Assembly: GCA_023525975.1 (NCBI GenBank)
Contig: CM042038.1
Location: 3,535,272 to 3,599,271 of the forward strand
Direction: 5' to 3'
From: Smallanthus sonchifolius
Taxonomy: Eukaryota; Streptophyta; Magnoliopsida; Asterales; Asteraceae
Length of the DNA: 64,000 bases
The notes beneath the pieces are model-generated. The model was not told the origin of the DNA. It made no database searches and saw only the letters and a program-made list of their open reading frames with translations. Positions 36,090 to 47,099 of the stretch are shown here, piece after piece. Both the position numbers and the translations under genes were made by a program. How positions within the stretch are numbered: position 1 is the first letter of the stretch; each line of letters starts with the position of its first letter.

Positions 36090-37940
36090 CGTTTGTGATG
36101 TTGAGGAAGTTGTTAATTGAGCTGAATAATAATATGAATGAAAATGGGAGCGTGTATATGAAGGTGGCCGATGACTACTTTTCGCGCCGGCCCAGAATAT
36201 ATGCGCTGGGGTACGCGCATGTCTGATTTGATTATATTCCCTAATTATTAGGAAGTTACCTTGAAGAATCTTGTATTTTACTAATGTTATCTCTATTTTC
36301 AAGTAATGATAAAATGATCCCTTCAAATGTAACACTTTTTATATTTGGTTACTCAATGAAAAAATGTGAGGTTTTTTTTTTAAGGTGTTCATCGATTCAG
36401 TTTTTCGATTTGGTTTTTCCGTTCGGAGCCGAAAATTGAAGGAAACTGAATTCAACATGTTCAAAACCGAATTAAACAAATAGAATTTAGCATGAAAAAT
36501 AAATAAATGTAGTTTTCTGATGAAAATGTAATATTTTTTTTACTTTTGGTCACTCGGTGAAAAAATTCGAAGAGTTTCTTTTTTATTTCTTGAATAACCA
36601 AAACCAACATGTATTAAATGTGCACATTCATGTGTTTATGGGCACCGACAAAACCAATAGGGTCTGTTGAACCTCTAGCTCTTCATTATATATTGATCGA
36701 GAGATTAAATGGTGAAATTGTCTTATAATTTGTCCTTTCAAGTTATCTCATGCAAAATAGTTGAAGTGAAGCAAGAAGAGTGGATATAACATAATATAAG
36801 TTTTTTTTCTCTCAAACACTAGCGATATCTACTGTTTTGCCGGTTATTAGTTTACAACTTTATGTAGAAAGAAGAAGAAAGAAATGGTTGTAAACATTAA
36901 AGAACTAACTTAAATGTTGGTATAGACTTTTTAAAAATCAAGCACAAATATCATATCAACCCCACAATAACTTAAAAGTTTATTTAAATATTGACCATTT
37001 TGTTGTATCCGGCTTCGAAGTAGTTCATAAAGAAAAATGTAACAAAGTAAAACAATCATAAAGAAACAAATAAACCAATATTACTTCATATGGTTTATTG
37101 TTTATTATTTTATATTAATTTTTAGCGAAATTTCTCTATCATTTATAATAGTATATAACTATAGAATATAGAAAAAAAGTTTATTACGACTCATGTATTA
37201 AAAGGATTCTAGTTCCCTTTATTTTTTAAGCAGTTCACATTAGATTAGGACCACTAGCACATAAGTTTAATTTCAAAGCCTAAAAGGCTTTTACTGCATA
37301 TACATATAAAACAAGGGTATGCAATGCCTTTCTTGTAGACATGAGGGGCACTAGATGTCAATTATAAGTACTCTCATCATTGTGGCAGGCTGGGACAGTT
37401 GTGTTAGTTGAAAGTTGAAACTTAGGCCATAAAACATTTTTTCTCTTCAAAAAAGCATCTAGAATACAAATATCTATTTGAATTAAGTTATAAATCTACT
37501 CCAATTAATTGATTAAAAGTATGATCTAATCAGTTGACAGATGATCAAAATAATCATATCACAATTTTTTTTAACACCCTCTAATCATAAGAACATCTCG
37601 TATTTAAAACGATGCACATATCAGTTATGCGATTTTATTATTTATATGTAAATTAGCAATTTATATATATAGGGGAAGGTTCAAACGAGAACAGGGGGAA
37701 CTAGTATCAACCTTAGATTAAATATGATCAATGGCTCAATTAATTAGATCAAATGTTGTAATTAATGATGAGAGTTTTAGAATTATTTAATTAGTTTCTT
37801 CTAACTATAATATACCTGAGGGTACTATGAACATTTTGTTATGCAAGATATTTAATACAATTAATACGATTACATTGAGAATCAAAATGAGAGATTTTCT
37901 CTAACCTTTTCTTCAAAAATTGATATGTTACACATGGAAA
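36090..37940. other. ACD11-like promoter and gene-free DNA
   Basis: Near 36385-36480 there is a fragment with GGTGTTCATCGATTCAG and TTGGTTTTTCCGTTCGGAG, resembling a MITE. Near 37672-37715 GGGGAAGGTTCAAACGAGAAC looks like a transposon terminus. No gene was found. Confidence 0.4.
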
Positions 37941-38371
37941 TCTATACTATATAATAAATAAAAGTTTTTGAATGTCGCGTGTCGTCATCATATTCATTCT
38001 TATTATTTTTTTCTCTGCTCTCTCTCTTATTAAATACATCTCTATATTTTAATAATAATATATTTAAAAAAAATACTAATTATACTAATAAAATACATTT
38101 ATTTTAAATTATCTCTTATTATAACAAACTTTGAAATATACTTAAGTAACATTTATTTCGAATCAAATAGTGATGAAACTCAAATTGATTAAATACTAAT
38201 TAATGTATTTTTGAAACCCAATTATATATTAATTTTTACATATTTAGAATTTTGTTTTCTACCATTTATATATTTAATACATTTTTATAAATTTAAATAT
38301 ATACAAAAAAATTAAGTATTTTATGTATTGATATTTTTCACCTCGTGTGTAGACACGGGGTTCTAAGCTAG
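37941..38371 (+). mobile_element. Non-autonomous Helitron (TCTATACTATATAATAAAT family)
   Basis: The 431 bp element starts TCTATACTATATAATAAAT after an A and ends with hairpin CCTCGTGT-GTAG-ACACGGGG (38341-38360), then CTAG at 38368-38371 before T. Interior words match the 6614 copy. Confidence 0.87.
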
Positions 38372-39924
38372 TAAGGTAATATTTAATTAGTTTCTTTTTA
38401 TTGTATATTTTTATAATATTTAGTTTTTTACTCTTACATGTGTTATTTTGTATATGTAGAGAGGTTTTGGTAGTTGTGTAGGATGTATTGTGGTGTGTGT
38501 AGGATATTAATTTGTGGTTATTTATAATGGTATTCTTTTGTAAAATTGTTATTTTCATAGTACTTTGAATATATATAGGCCAAATAAATATGTGTTGGAA
38601 AATATATGACTTTTATAGAGGACTTTATTTATTGGTGTTGTTTTCATGTGCATTATCTGTAGGATATTATGTAGGAATTATAAATTAGTGTGTAGGAATT
38701 ATAGATTAATGTGTAGGATTTTATAGAGTTTTCAACCTAAGTGGTATGATTGAAAAAAATATTTACTTAATAGGTATGGTTTTAAAAATATTTACCAAAT
38801 GGGTGTTATTAAAAAAAATATTTACCAACTAGGTGTAGTTACAACTCATCATAATTTTTCTATTTATTTTTTGTTTTTAAAATACCCATTATACTTTATT
38901 TTTTTTATTTTTTTTAATCAAACCACTATAAAAAAATTTAAACAACCTATTATACTTATTTCTTATCCAAATTCATTTTTTTCAATCTAACCAATTATTC
39001 TTTTTATTTGATTGTTTTTTATAATATTTATCGTTAATAATTGTCTGTCGTTATTTTTATTTGTGTATCTCTTTTATTATCTTAAATCTTTTCTCTAAAT
39101 ACTTTTGCAAAATTATGCCGGTAATATTCAAATGACGTTATACATCGTCCATATTTTTAGGTTTTTATTTTTGTTTTGATTATGGTTATAGTTCATGTTT
39201 TAGGCTTAAAAATAGTTAAATAAATGACACTTTGAAAACTAAAAATATTAATAACTGGTTAAAAAGAAGATAAAATTATTTTGTTATTGAAAATAATTCA
39301 CGTGAATTAAAAACAACCTAATGATTGATAAAAAAAACTATAAAAGGTGTGTTAAAAAATAAAAAGAAAGTATAATAAATAGAAATTAAACATGCTTGGT
39401 AAATAGTTTTTTCAATAACACTCATTTAATAAATACTTTTAAAATCACACTTATTTGATAAATAGTTTTTTCGATCACACTACTTTTGCTAAAAACTCGG
39501 ATTTTATATGCGTTGTGTGTAGGGTATGCTTATGTGTAGGAATTTTGCAAATAAAAATATATATATTTATTTACAAATTAACTTTAACTTCCAAGAAAAG
39601 TTAACGAGAATATATTCTTACAAAAATTAAATGGTGAGAATTCATAATTTTTGTTTTATATTTTAAATTCAATTTTTATTTAAAAAAATGTTAACCAATA
39701 GGGATTAAAAATCAATTTGAAATTGCTACAAACATGGAAGAAGTCAATACTTAACATAAATAAATTCAATCTAACATTTACCATTACACCCTTTTAATAA
39801 AACTAAAAAACAATTGAAAGGAATATTTTTGATTGGCTAATTTTTGTTCTTTTTATTCTCGCAATTTTTTCATGTTCTGTAATAAACCTTCCTCGTTCCC
39901 CTAATCATACATCTTCACCTTCCG
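38372..39924. other. Gene-free repeat region with recurrent GTGTAGGA words
   Basis: GTGTAGGA and GTAGGAATTATA recur between 38450 and 39545, and ATTTACCAA(C/A)(T/A)-like words recur near 38760-38830 and 39400-39470. This looks like an old transposon. No coding potential was seen. Confidence 0.4.
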
Positions 39925-40022
39925 GATCAACGAACACGCCTCACAAAACGGTTTCAAATCCAGTTCAAACGAAGCATCCTTTTTGTTGCCCTTTTTAATC
40001 AAATCCGATAGTTCCTCAAACG
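39925..40022 (-). pseudogene. Copied 98 bp fragment of ACD11-like exon 2
   Basis: It matches 35805-35902 in exon 2 of the ACD11-like gene with three substitutions in 98 bases, in the same orientation. Similarity stops abruptly on both sides (GATCAACG on the left, CTCAAACG on the right). It holds no introns or other exons and is not a gene by itself. Confidence 0.93.
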
Positions 40023-40204
40023 GACTTATAACTCAGGGGTCATCTCTATTATAAATATGCAAACTATTGGACTGAAACTATAATTTCCTATTTCTAAAGA
40101 TCATAAGTGAAATTCATGTAAACCACATGGGCCATCCGTGTAATTAATTCTTAAAATTTTAAGAGACTCCATCGACAGACCATATAACTTACCCTAACAT
40201 TTAA

Positions 40205-40375
40205 CCAGGGCGAAGTATAGTGACCCCCCCTCCCCCCGATTTTTTGTTCAGCAGTGTTAATTTGTACGTATTCGACCAATTTTTCACTTAGTAGTGTTAA
40301 TTTATACGTATTCGACCGAAAATTTTATAGTTACGGCTTTCTGATAAGAAAAAAAAAAACCGTAACGAATATAAC
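40205..40375. repeat. Decayed relative of the 45480 MITE
   Basis: AGTGTTAATTT(G/A)TACGTATTCGACC occurs twice, followed by GAAAATTTTATAGTTACGG, as in the element at 45480-45693. The right inverted terminus is missing. A C run at 40224-40237 mirrors the one in that element. Confidence 0.7.
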
Positions 40376-40785
40376 TTTGAGTACAAAGAGAGTATGTACT
40401 CGTGATTATTTAGGAAAGACTTTGTAGCCACCAAAAGTTTGGATTTATCATTGTTAGTAAGCATTAATTTGAATTCAGCTTTCACCAAGAGTCAACTTTC
40501 AATAAAAAAACTTTTTAATTTTCCTCGAATTATTCAAATATTGTGGACGATTCTAGAATATATTTTAAGAATCTAATTTTATGCCACATGTTAGAAAGTC
40601 GATAATTCCAAAAATATCAACATCAGTTGCACCTCATCTAGAGACTATACAGTTATTTCAGCCCAAAATAAGACCAGATTCCAACTTTAGTAGCCCATTT
40701 CCTTAAACCCAAATTAACAAACATTTAAATTGGATAACTTCACAATAATATTGCCAAAATCCAACGGAAAAGTAAAGGCATCTTA

Positions 40786-41015
40786 GAGGGTGTTTGGGAG
40801 TGTGGTGGAAAAGTGCTTATTGACTTATTGGCTTTTTCAAAAAGCCGATAAGTCAAAAAAATTAGCACTTTTTTTTTTGAAAAAGCCAATAAGTCAATAA
40901 GCCATTCTCAAAAGCCAAGAAATCATGGCTTTTGGAAATGACTTATTGACTTATTAGCTTTTCAAAAAGCCAATAAGTCAATAAGTTATTTCCAAAAGCA
41001 CATCCAAACACCCCC
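40786..41015. mobile_element. PIF/Harbinger-type MITE (GAGGGTGTTTGG ends)
   Basis: The ends are GAGGGTGTTTGG and CCAAACACCCCC. The flanks are TTA (40783-40785 and 41016-41018), the target duplication of PIF/Harbinger. The interior is a large imperfect palindrome built from AATAAGTCAATAAG and CTTATTGACTTATT words. Confidence 0.85.
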
Positions 41016-41057
41016 TTAATCCCCCCAATGGTTTTTCAGAATATTATGTGAATGAAA

Positions 41058-41930
41058 TTATCTGGATTTTTGATGATGACTAAAATAATATTCCATCATA
41101 ACTAGTTTTTCTCCACTTAGAACCGTCACCACCATTTGACAAGAAGACCAAGATTTTGAGCTATGAGAGAACCAATTCCGAGACCCCAGAATCCTTTGGT
41201 GCAACAACTTTACTCCAAGAGACCGAAAGAATTTTTTATTTTGAAGTCTCGTCTTAAAAAAAAATATTTTCTTTAACTTTTCCAACTCATTTAAAACTTT
41301 GACCGGAGCTTTAAACAAGGAAAAGCATTATATGTTGTAAACCAGGCCTAAGAACATGAGCACGTTGTTTTTTTATCTCAACTAAGATTGACTATTTTAA
41401 TAATATTGAAAACTAAAACCATACTTTTATAATGACTCATAAACCTTCTATTTATACTAAAACTAAACTAATGCTAGCCCAACTCAATAACTATTATATA
41501 ATCAAATAAATAACTAACTCACTCCTAATCTAATATTAACTCAACCAAATATTTAATAAATTAATATTAATAATTATCTTTAATCAAGATTAATCGGTAT
41601 TTGGAGTAGTAATTCCTCGGAAAAGCCTCAAGGAATTTTCACTAAACATCATGGAATTGAGGGACTCCGTGGCTAAAACAAACATGAATGGCGATAAATA
41701 GTTGCCTTGTCGCAAGCCCTTAAAACACTGGAATTCCTTCGTGGGGGATCTGTTTACTTGAACCGACACTCTAGATGAAGAAAAACAACCCATTATCCAA
41801 TTGGGCCACTTAGTCGAGAAGTTCATTTGTTGCGGGATTGAAATGAGGAAATTCCAGTTCAGCGAGTCGAAAGCTTTTTTAAGCCACGAGATGGTCTCAT
41901 TTATAATAAGAGGCTGAGGTTACTGTTCAT
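41058..41930 (-). mobile_element. Decayed LINE (non-LTR retrotransposon) fragment
   Basis: Minus-strand frames read KAFDSLNWNFLISI, then FSTKWPNWIMGCFSSSRVSV and GLRQGNYLSPFMF, the fingers and palm of a plant L1-type reverse transcriptase (41590-41925). Downstream at 41058-41318 a second frame, LNELEKLKKIFFF, resembles the region after the RT domain. The catalytic YADD part is missing, and 41320-41580 is unrelated AT-rich DNA. It is inactive. Confidence 0.85.
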
Positions 41931-42096
41931 CGCCTTTCGTTTTTAATAGTGTATAGTTATTAGAATTTCCAAAAATAAATGATTTAAACTCATAATCTTT
42001 AATTTAACATGATTAAGTTACAACACATGAGTTTGACTTTGACCGGTATATATACCTTATGGTTACTTAAACTATCTAACCAAAAGTGACAGCAAA

Positions 42097-45000
42097 TCAA
42101 ACATGGGTTCCTAGCTCAAGCCCATGACCCTGGTGATCATCTCTATGAACAACCTCAAGGGGTTTAAAAGTGTAAAATTTTGCACAAAACAAGTAGTAAA
42201 CTAAATTAACCACTTGTAACAGTGTGATCATCCAGTAAAAATACTCCAACTTTCCCTTGTTCAAATTATCATCAGGTAACCAATTTGACCCATCTGCCCT
42301 TTGACTAAACTTTTGCACCATAGTCACCAAAAAGGTACTCATGTAATTTCCAGCCGAAATCGCCATCCAAAACAACGCAGCCGCGGTGCTCCTCATGCTC
42401 TCGGGGGCTTGATCATACAAAAACTCGAGATGCCCGATTGCCATAAACGCTTCAGCCACCCCGTGAAGGCTATACTGAGGTACTAACCAGAAAACCATTA
42501 TGGGAATCGTTTCATGCGGTTTATCAACCAAACCATGGGCAAAAGCGACATTTTTACGCTTTGTTTCCATGAAACCGGCTACTAATGTGGCTAAGATTGA
42601 AATGGTAAAGCCTATGGCCATCCTGCTAAGAAAAGAAACTCCCCTTTCTAACCCTGTGAATCTTTTCATAATGGGCACGAACACGCGGTCATAGAAGACA
42701 ATGGTGGATAGCATGGAGGCTAAGGTGAAGACCGACATTGACCCGGCTGGGATTTGGAATGATTTCGTGAGGTGTCGGTTCATGGTCTTGGCTTGTTGAA
42801 GTGAGAATGTGTTTTGTTGAACATATGCTGTGAATAGAAGAATGCCAGAAGCCCAAATGGGACACATTCTGAGTAGTGATTTGAGTTCTTCAACTCTGTG
42901 GACTGTGTTTAGTCTCCACAGATTTGGTTTAGATTGAGATTTTGCAAAGTCTTCTTGGGTCACAATGGCAGCTTTGTCCAAAAACCTGCAGTTGAAGTTG
43001 CAATCTTTTGTTTTAAAAGGGATACAGTTTGACTTTTTCGGTCAAACAAACAAATTTCGGGTTAACACATGTACCAGCGAACCGTTTGAGGGAAGTTCGT
43101 TTATTTAAAAATGAACAAATATTAACAAAAAATATTTTGTTCATTTAGTTAAATAAACTAACATGAACACATATCTCGTTCATTTGTTTACATTCGTGGC
43201 TGGTCGTTTATGTGCATTTATATACATACAAAAATGTTCGTTTACATATATGTTTAAAGAAGTTAACATGACAAACGGTGAGAGAAAAGAATAAACTTAC
43301 TTCAGTTGTTTAGTATGGACAAGTCTCCCAGCAACAGAAATAGAAGCATCAAGCTCATCATTCTCATAAAGCATCTTAGCATCCGAAACCATTGGCAAGT
43401 TTCTATTCTTATAAGCAGCCACACACACTTGCACCAACCGCGTAAACGGGCTACCTGACGGGTCCATGTTTCTATACAACGGGTACCCAAACACGAACGT
43501 AACAATCGAGATAGCCATAGCTATAGACGGGACCCCGAGACCCCACCCCCACCCAACATAATCCTGTATGTAAACGATTACGGTCACCGCCACAAGCATA
43601 GATGCCCCCATGCAAAAATAATACCAGTTGAAGAACTTCCATGTGCCAGCTTTCTGTTTTTCATCGGTTTCATCAAACTGGTCCGCCCCGAATGCCACTA
43701 CACAGGGTCGGATCCCACCCGACCCGATCGCGGTAAGCAAAAGGGATATGTATAAGATTGCTAGTTGACCCGTATTGGCTTCTTGGCATACTTGTCCATC
43801 TTGGCATTGTGGTGGTCTCAGCTTTGGTAGTATTGCTGATAGTGTCAGTGATACCATACCCTAGAGATAATTGAACACTAAACTTGAGTCGAACCGAACC
43901 GAATCAGACTAGACTATGAAATGACTTTTTCCAAACTATAAAACCCTAAATGGCTAAACATTTTAAAATTGGAACACAGTTCCATTGTTTTTAAAATTTT
44001 TGGTTAGATTTTGACATGATGGGCACCCCTACCGGTTAGGGGTGGCGATCATGATCCGTTCTTTAAAGAAAAGGTTGATTTGGGTAAAAGAAGTTTACAT
44101 ATAGTTCCATTTGTTGATTTGGGTCGATTTAAATTACACAGTGGGTCAATTTTGGTGGACTCAAATTATAGAACTGGTCAAAAATGGGTAATCTTATAAA
44201 AAGTTGCTAACTTAAAACGGTTACAAACGGGCGAGCACCACCCACGACCATTATTTGTCCCAGTCACCATCTCTTACTCACAAGCGCCGCCACCGCCACC
44301 ATAAAATGACCCGTTTTGATACTCTTTTTCCTAAAACAACTCGTTTCAACCCGACTCTATTTTGGTTAAAACTCAGTTTTGATTAAAATCAAATCGATAC
44401 TTTTTAAGAACGGCCCGTTTGTGACATGGACCCATTTGCTCATAACCTGTTTTGAGCCGTTACCCGACCCGACCCGCTCGTTTCGCGAGGCTTATTACGA
44501 GTTACCTAGAAAAACTGATTTAAGGATAGAAAGCTTACAATTTGATAAATAATGGAAGCAACTGTGATGGTCCAAAACCGGCCCGCAAAAGAATCAGCTA
44601 TGAAAGCCCCAAGCAAAGGGGTCAAGCTCGCTGTGCCACCAAAGTTGGTTAGTGTGTTAGCGGCTTTAGCCATTGGCATATGAAGTTCTTGTGTTAAATA
44701 GCTGATCATATTCGTCTGAAATCCCACCACAGCCAGCTTCTCACCCACCTCATTTGCTACACAAACATCATATTAACCTTTGAAAAACAAGAACACTAGC
44801 CTTTTTGGAGGTTTTTTAAATAAAACAAATAAATAAATTGCAATATTTTCATTATCAGACCGATCATCGAACCTGCTGCATTTCCCGATGCACATGTGAG
44901 ACAGGTTTCAAAAATCGAATAATGTCATAAATAATTTAATAAAGTTAAAGAAGCACATAGATACCTGATTTAAAACAAAATATGAAACTGGTTTAGGTTT

Positions 45001-45347
45001 TGGCTTGAATTTGATATGTTAACAAAATATGAAGTGAATTAATAAAATAGAGAGTCTAAAATAGTAAATAAATCAGTATTGAGATGTTTGAAATCTAGTC
45101 CAACCATCCGGTCTGATTGCCGGTATAACTAGTACGACCTGTAACCGGCATGTTAAAATGGAGGCAGTTCATATAGACTCAACCATACTAGTTATATAGA
45201 CGATTTTCGGTCCAACAAGCATGATCTGGTTCTAAAAATAGTGACAAATTGAAGAAGTAGAAATGGTGTACCAAATATGAAGGGCATGGTGATGAGTCCA
45301 CCTTTGGGCCTTTTTCCGTCATGGGTTTTGTGTTGTATGTCTTCCAT
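42097..45347 (-). CDS. NPF3.1: NRT1/PTR family transporter, NPF3.1 type
   Basis: Four exons are in phase: 45347-45272, 44756-44539, 43860-43301 and 42985-42097. They give 580 residues, typical for the family, with about 12 membrane helices. The start MEDIQH and GGLITMPFIFANEVGEKLAVVGF carries the proton-coupling ExxE(K/R) motif. SLTPLLGAFIADSFAGRFWT, GSGGIRPCVVAFGADQFDE, LQQAKTMNRH, FQIPAGSMSVF and DQAPESMRSTAAALFWM are POT-family signatures. The overall match to Arabidopsis NPF3.1 from memory is close; that protein is reported to move nitrite and gibberellins. It would sit in a cell or organelle membrane. Intron 1 carries a repeat copy, and intron 3 carries a GTTCGTTTA-type repeat. Confidence 0.95.
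43085..43255. repeat. GTTCGTTTA-type repeat in NPF3.1 intron 3
   Basis: GTTCGTTTATTTAAAAATGAAC, TTAGTTAAATAAAC, AACATGAACA and TCTCGTTCATTTG match, with changes, the copy at 53115-53270. The ends are not defined. Confidence 0.6.
44860..45240. repeat. Intron-associated repeat, copy 5 (NPF3.1 intron 1)
   Basis: It starts TATCAGACCGATCATCGAACC and ends near TTTTCGGTCCAAC and GGTTCTAAAAATAGTG. The interior TTTTGGCTTGAATTTGATATG followed by TTAACAAAATATGAA matches copies in three other genes. Confidence 0.65.
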
Positions 45348-45479
45348 TGTTATGTAGTTGTATGTTTCTAGCTCATAAAATACATATTTATAGGGTGGTG
45401 TAAGTTAACTTTAGCATTTTGTCACCACTTATGTGGCCATAAATCGCTACGAATTGGGTGTGAATGAAGGGCATAAATG

Positions 45480-45693
45480 CAAGGGCGGAGGATATAAGGG
45501 GCCCGAGGGGCCCCGGCCCCCCCCCCCCACCCGATTTTTCGCTCAGAAGTGTTAATATATACGTATTTGGTCGATTTTTCGCTCAGTAGTGTTAATTTAT
45601 ATGTATTCGGCCGAAAATTTTATAGTTCCGGCCCCCCCTATATGAAAAAAAATTCCCGGCCCCCCCTGCGGATATTTTCAAGCTCCGCCACTG
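45480..45693. mobile_element. hAT-type MITE with CAAGGGCGGAG / CTCCGCCACTG ends
   Basis: The 214 bp element is flanked by a perfect 8 bp duplication CATAAATG (45472-45479 and 45694-45701). The ends CAAGGGCGGAG and CTCCGCCACTG are inverted, of CA...TG form. Inside, AGTGTTAATTTATA-type units repeat twice, with C-rich tracts near 45517-45530 and others on the right. It has no coding capacity. Confidence 0.88.
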
Positions 45694-46074
45694 CATAAAT
45701 GTCGACAACAATTTGGATTTATTTGGTGGCTCAAGTGATAGGTACATGAAGTAGATATTATCATTGTGGGTTCTAACTTCTAAAGACAAAAAATAACATT
45801 TATCGTACAAAGGTTATTAACATAAGAATAAATAAATATTTTATTGGTTATTTTTTGTTGGCCTGATGAAGTTCAAAACGAAGTTACGGGACAGATTTGT
45901 AATTATCAATAAGTATAGTTTAGAGTGTATTATGTATATATGTAAAGTCTAGGGTGTATATATTTATTAAAGTTAGAAACTGTATGAACGGTTATTTGGT
46001 TTAGGGTTACGACGCTTCATAGAAGCAACATGTCATTTGACTCTGTATATATGTGTGCCGAATGTAAACTTCTT

Positions 46075-46600
46075 CATCCTCAATAAACAACGGTGATATA
46101 TCATGCTTCCTCCAGAAGATATCCATGACATCTAGTAGAATTTTTCCCCCTGTATTAAAATAGATAGTTAACAGTCTAGAATCATATGGAATGTGGTAAA
46201 TCGTAAAAGGTTGTATTTCTGACCTGTAGCTTCATATTTTGCCAACCGACAAGCACATGACAACCTACAACTCGTGAAAAGTTGGCAGCCACACGATACA
46301 TTGGTTTTCTGCAACACAGATAACTTGGGCTTCTAACAAGTTAAGAGTTTTATGGGAAACATTACCACGTAGGTAGTCAAACAATGGTAGTCTATGGTAA
46401 TCTATTGTCTTGATCAGACTTGTTTTAAAACTTTGCTTTAAGCGTCTCTCCTGAGATGTTACAACTTTACGGACGAACCCAACAAGTCTATCTAGCGAGT
46501 TGTTTGCATTTCTAAGGTATCTCTTTAAGTTAGCATGCTGGCTTTCGACTCTAGTGGTTGTACGTTGACCTAAGTTGAGGTTTCTATTAGATCAGGTTTA
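46075..46600 (-). mobile_element. MULE transposase remnant
   Basis: On the minus strand the frame reads GQRTTTRVESQHANLKRYL, RLVGFVRKVVTSQERRLKQS, and then LPLFDYLRGNVS, which resembles the C-terminal half of a plant MULE/FAR1-like transposase. A frameshift precedes GCQLFTSCRLSCACRLAKYE, a SWIM-type zinc finger. Further left a frame like LLDVMDIFWRKHDISP continues it. It is broken by stops and frameshifts. Confidence 0.75.
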
Positions 46601-46899
46601 TACAAATTTTTCTTTAAGTGGTTCCAAGCCATTTTTATTCACATAGGTCATAACTCCCGAAAATCGAATATAACCACGATTATTAAGTATGTATGTTATG
46701 CATGTATGTATGTATGTTGTAGGAAAACTTACTTCCTCGTTTGGCTTCATACAATCGTTCATAAAAGCTGGTTGAAGTTATACTCGTATATCTTCGACGT
46801 GGGAGACTCACACAATACCGCCCATGAATACTTAATTTTTTTCCAGTCGTCATCTCTAAAGGCTGCATTGCAATGTTTTTGCGATATTCTCGTGGATGT

Positions 46900-47092
46900 A
46901 CCACTTGCATAGGCATTTGGAAGCGTTAGGTGAGGTCTTGGGTTCAAGTCCCACTTGTGACAAAAAAAAGAGGGATCCAAGTTGGGTCAGGGGGTTTTCT
47001 CACCTATGATGGGCTTCCTCTTGTGGAAGTGGAGATGATCGGATGGATCAATGGCCCGTCAGTGATCCAAATTACTGTTAAAAAAAAACTAA
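46900..47092 (+). mobile_element. SINE-like element with poly(A) tail
   Basis: A B-box-like GGGTTCAAGTCCC lies near 46938, preceded by a weak A-box-like region. The body ends CCCGTCAGTGATCCAAATTACTGTTAAAAAAAAA. It has no protein. Confidence 0.65.
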
Positions 47093-47099
47093 TACAAAA

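Noticed and set aside
37672..37920. Possible Mutator-like MITE starting GGGGAAGGTTCAAACGAGAAC
   Set aside because: I could not find a convincing inverted right end or a 9 bp duplication, so only the left end is mentioned.
42301..42694. Plus-strand frames within NPF3.1 exon 4
   Set aside because: They are antisense shadows of the transporter.
43302..43505. Alternative minus-strand frame rich in Leu/Arg/Met
   Set aside because: It overlaps NPF3.1 exon 3 in another frame.
46683..46980. Minus-strand frames (77 and 73 residues) near the MULE relic
   Set aside because: They overlap a SINE-like element and differ in frame from the transposase relic; no domain was seen.
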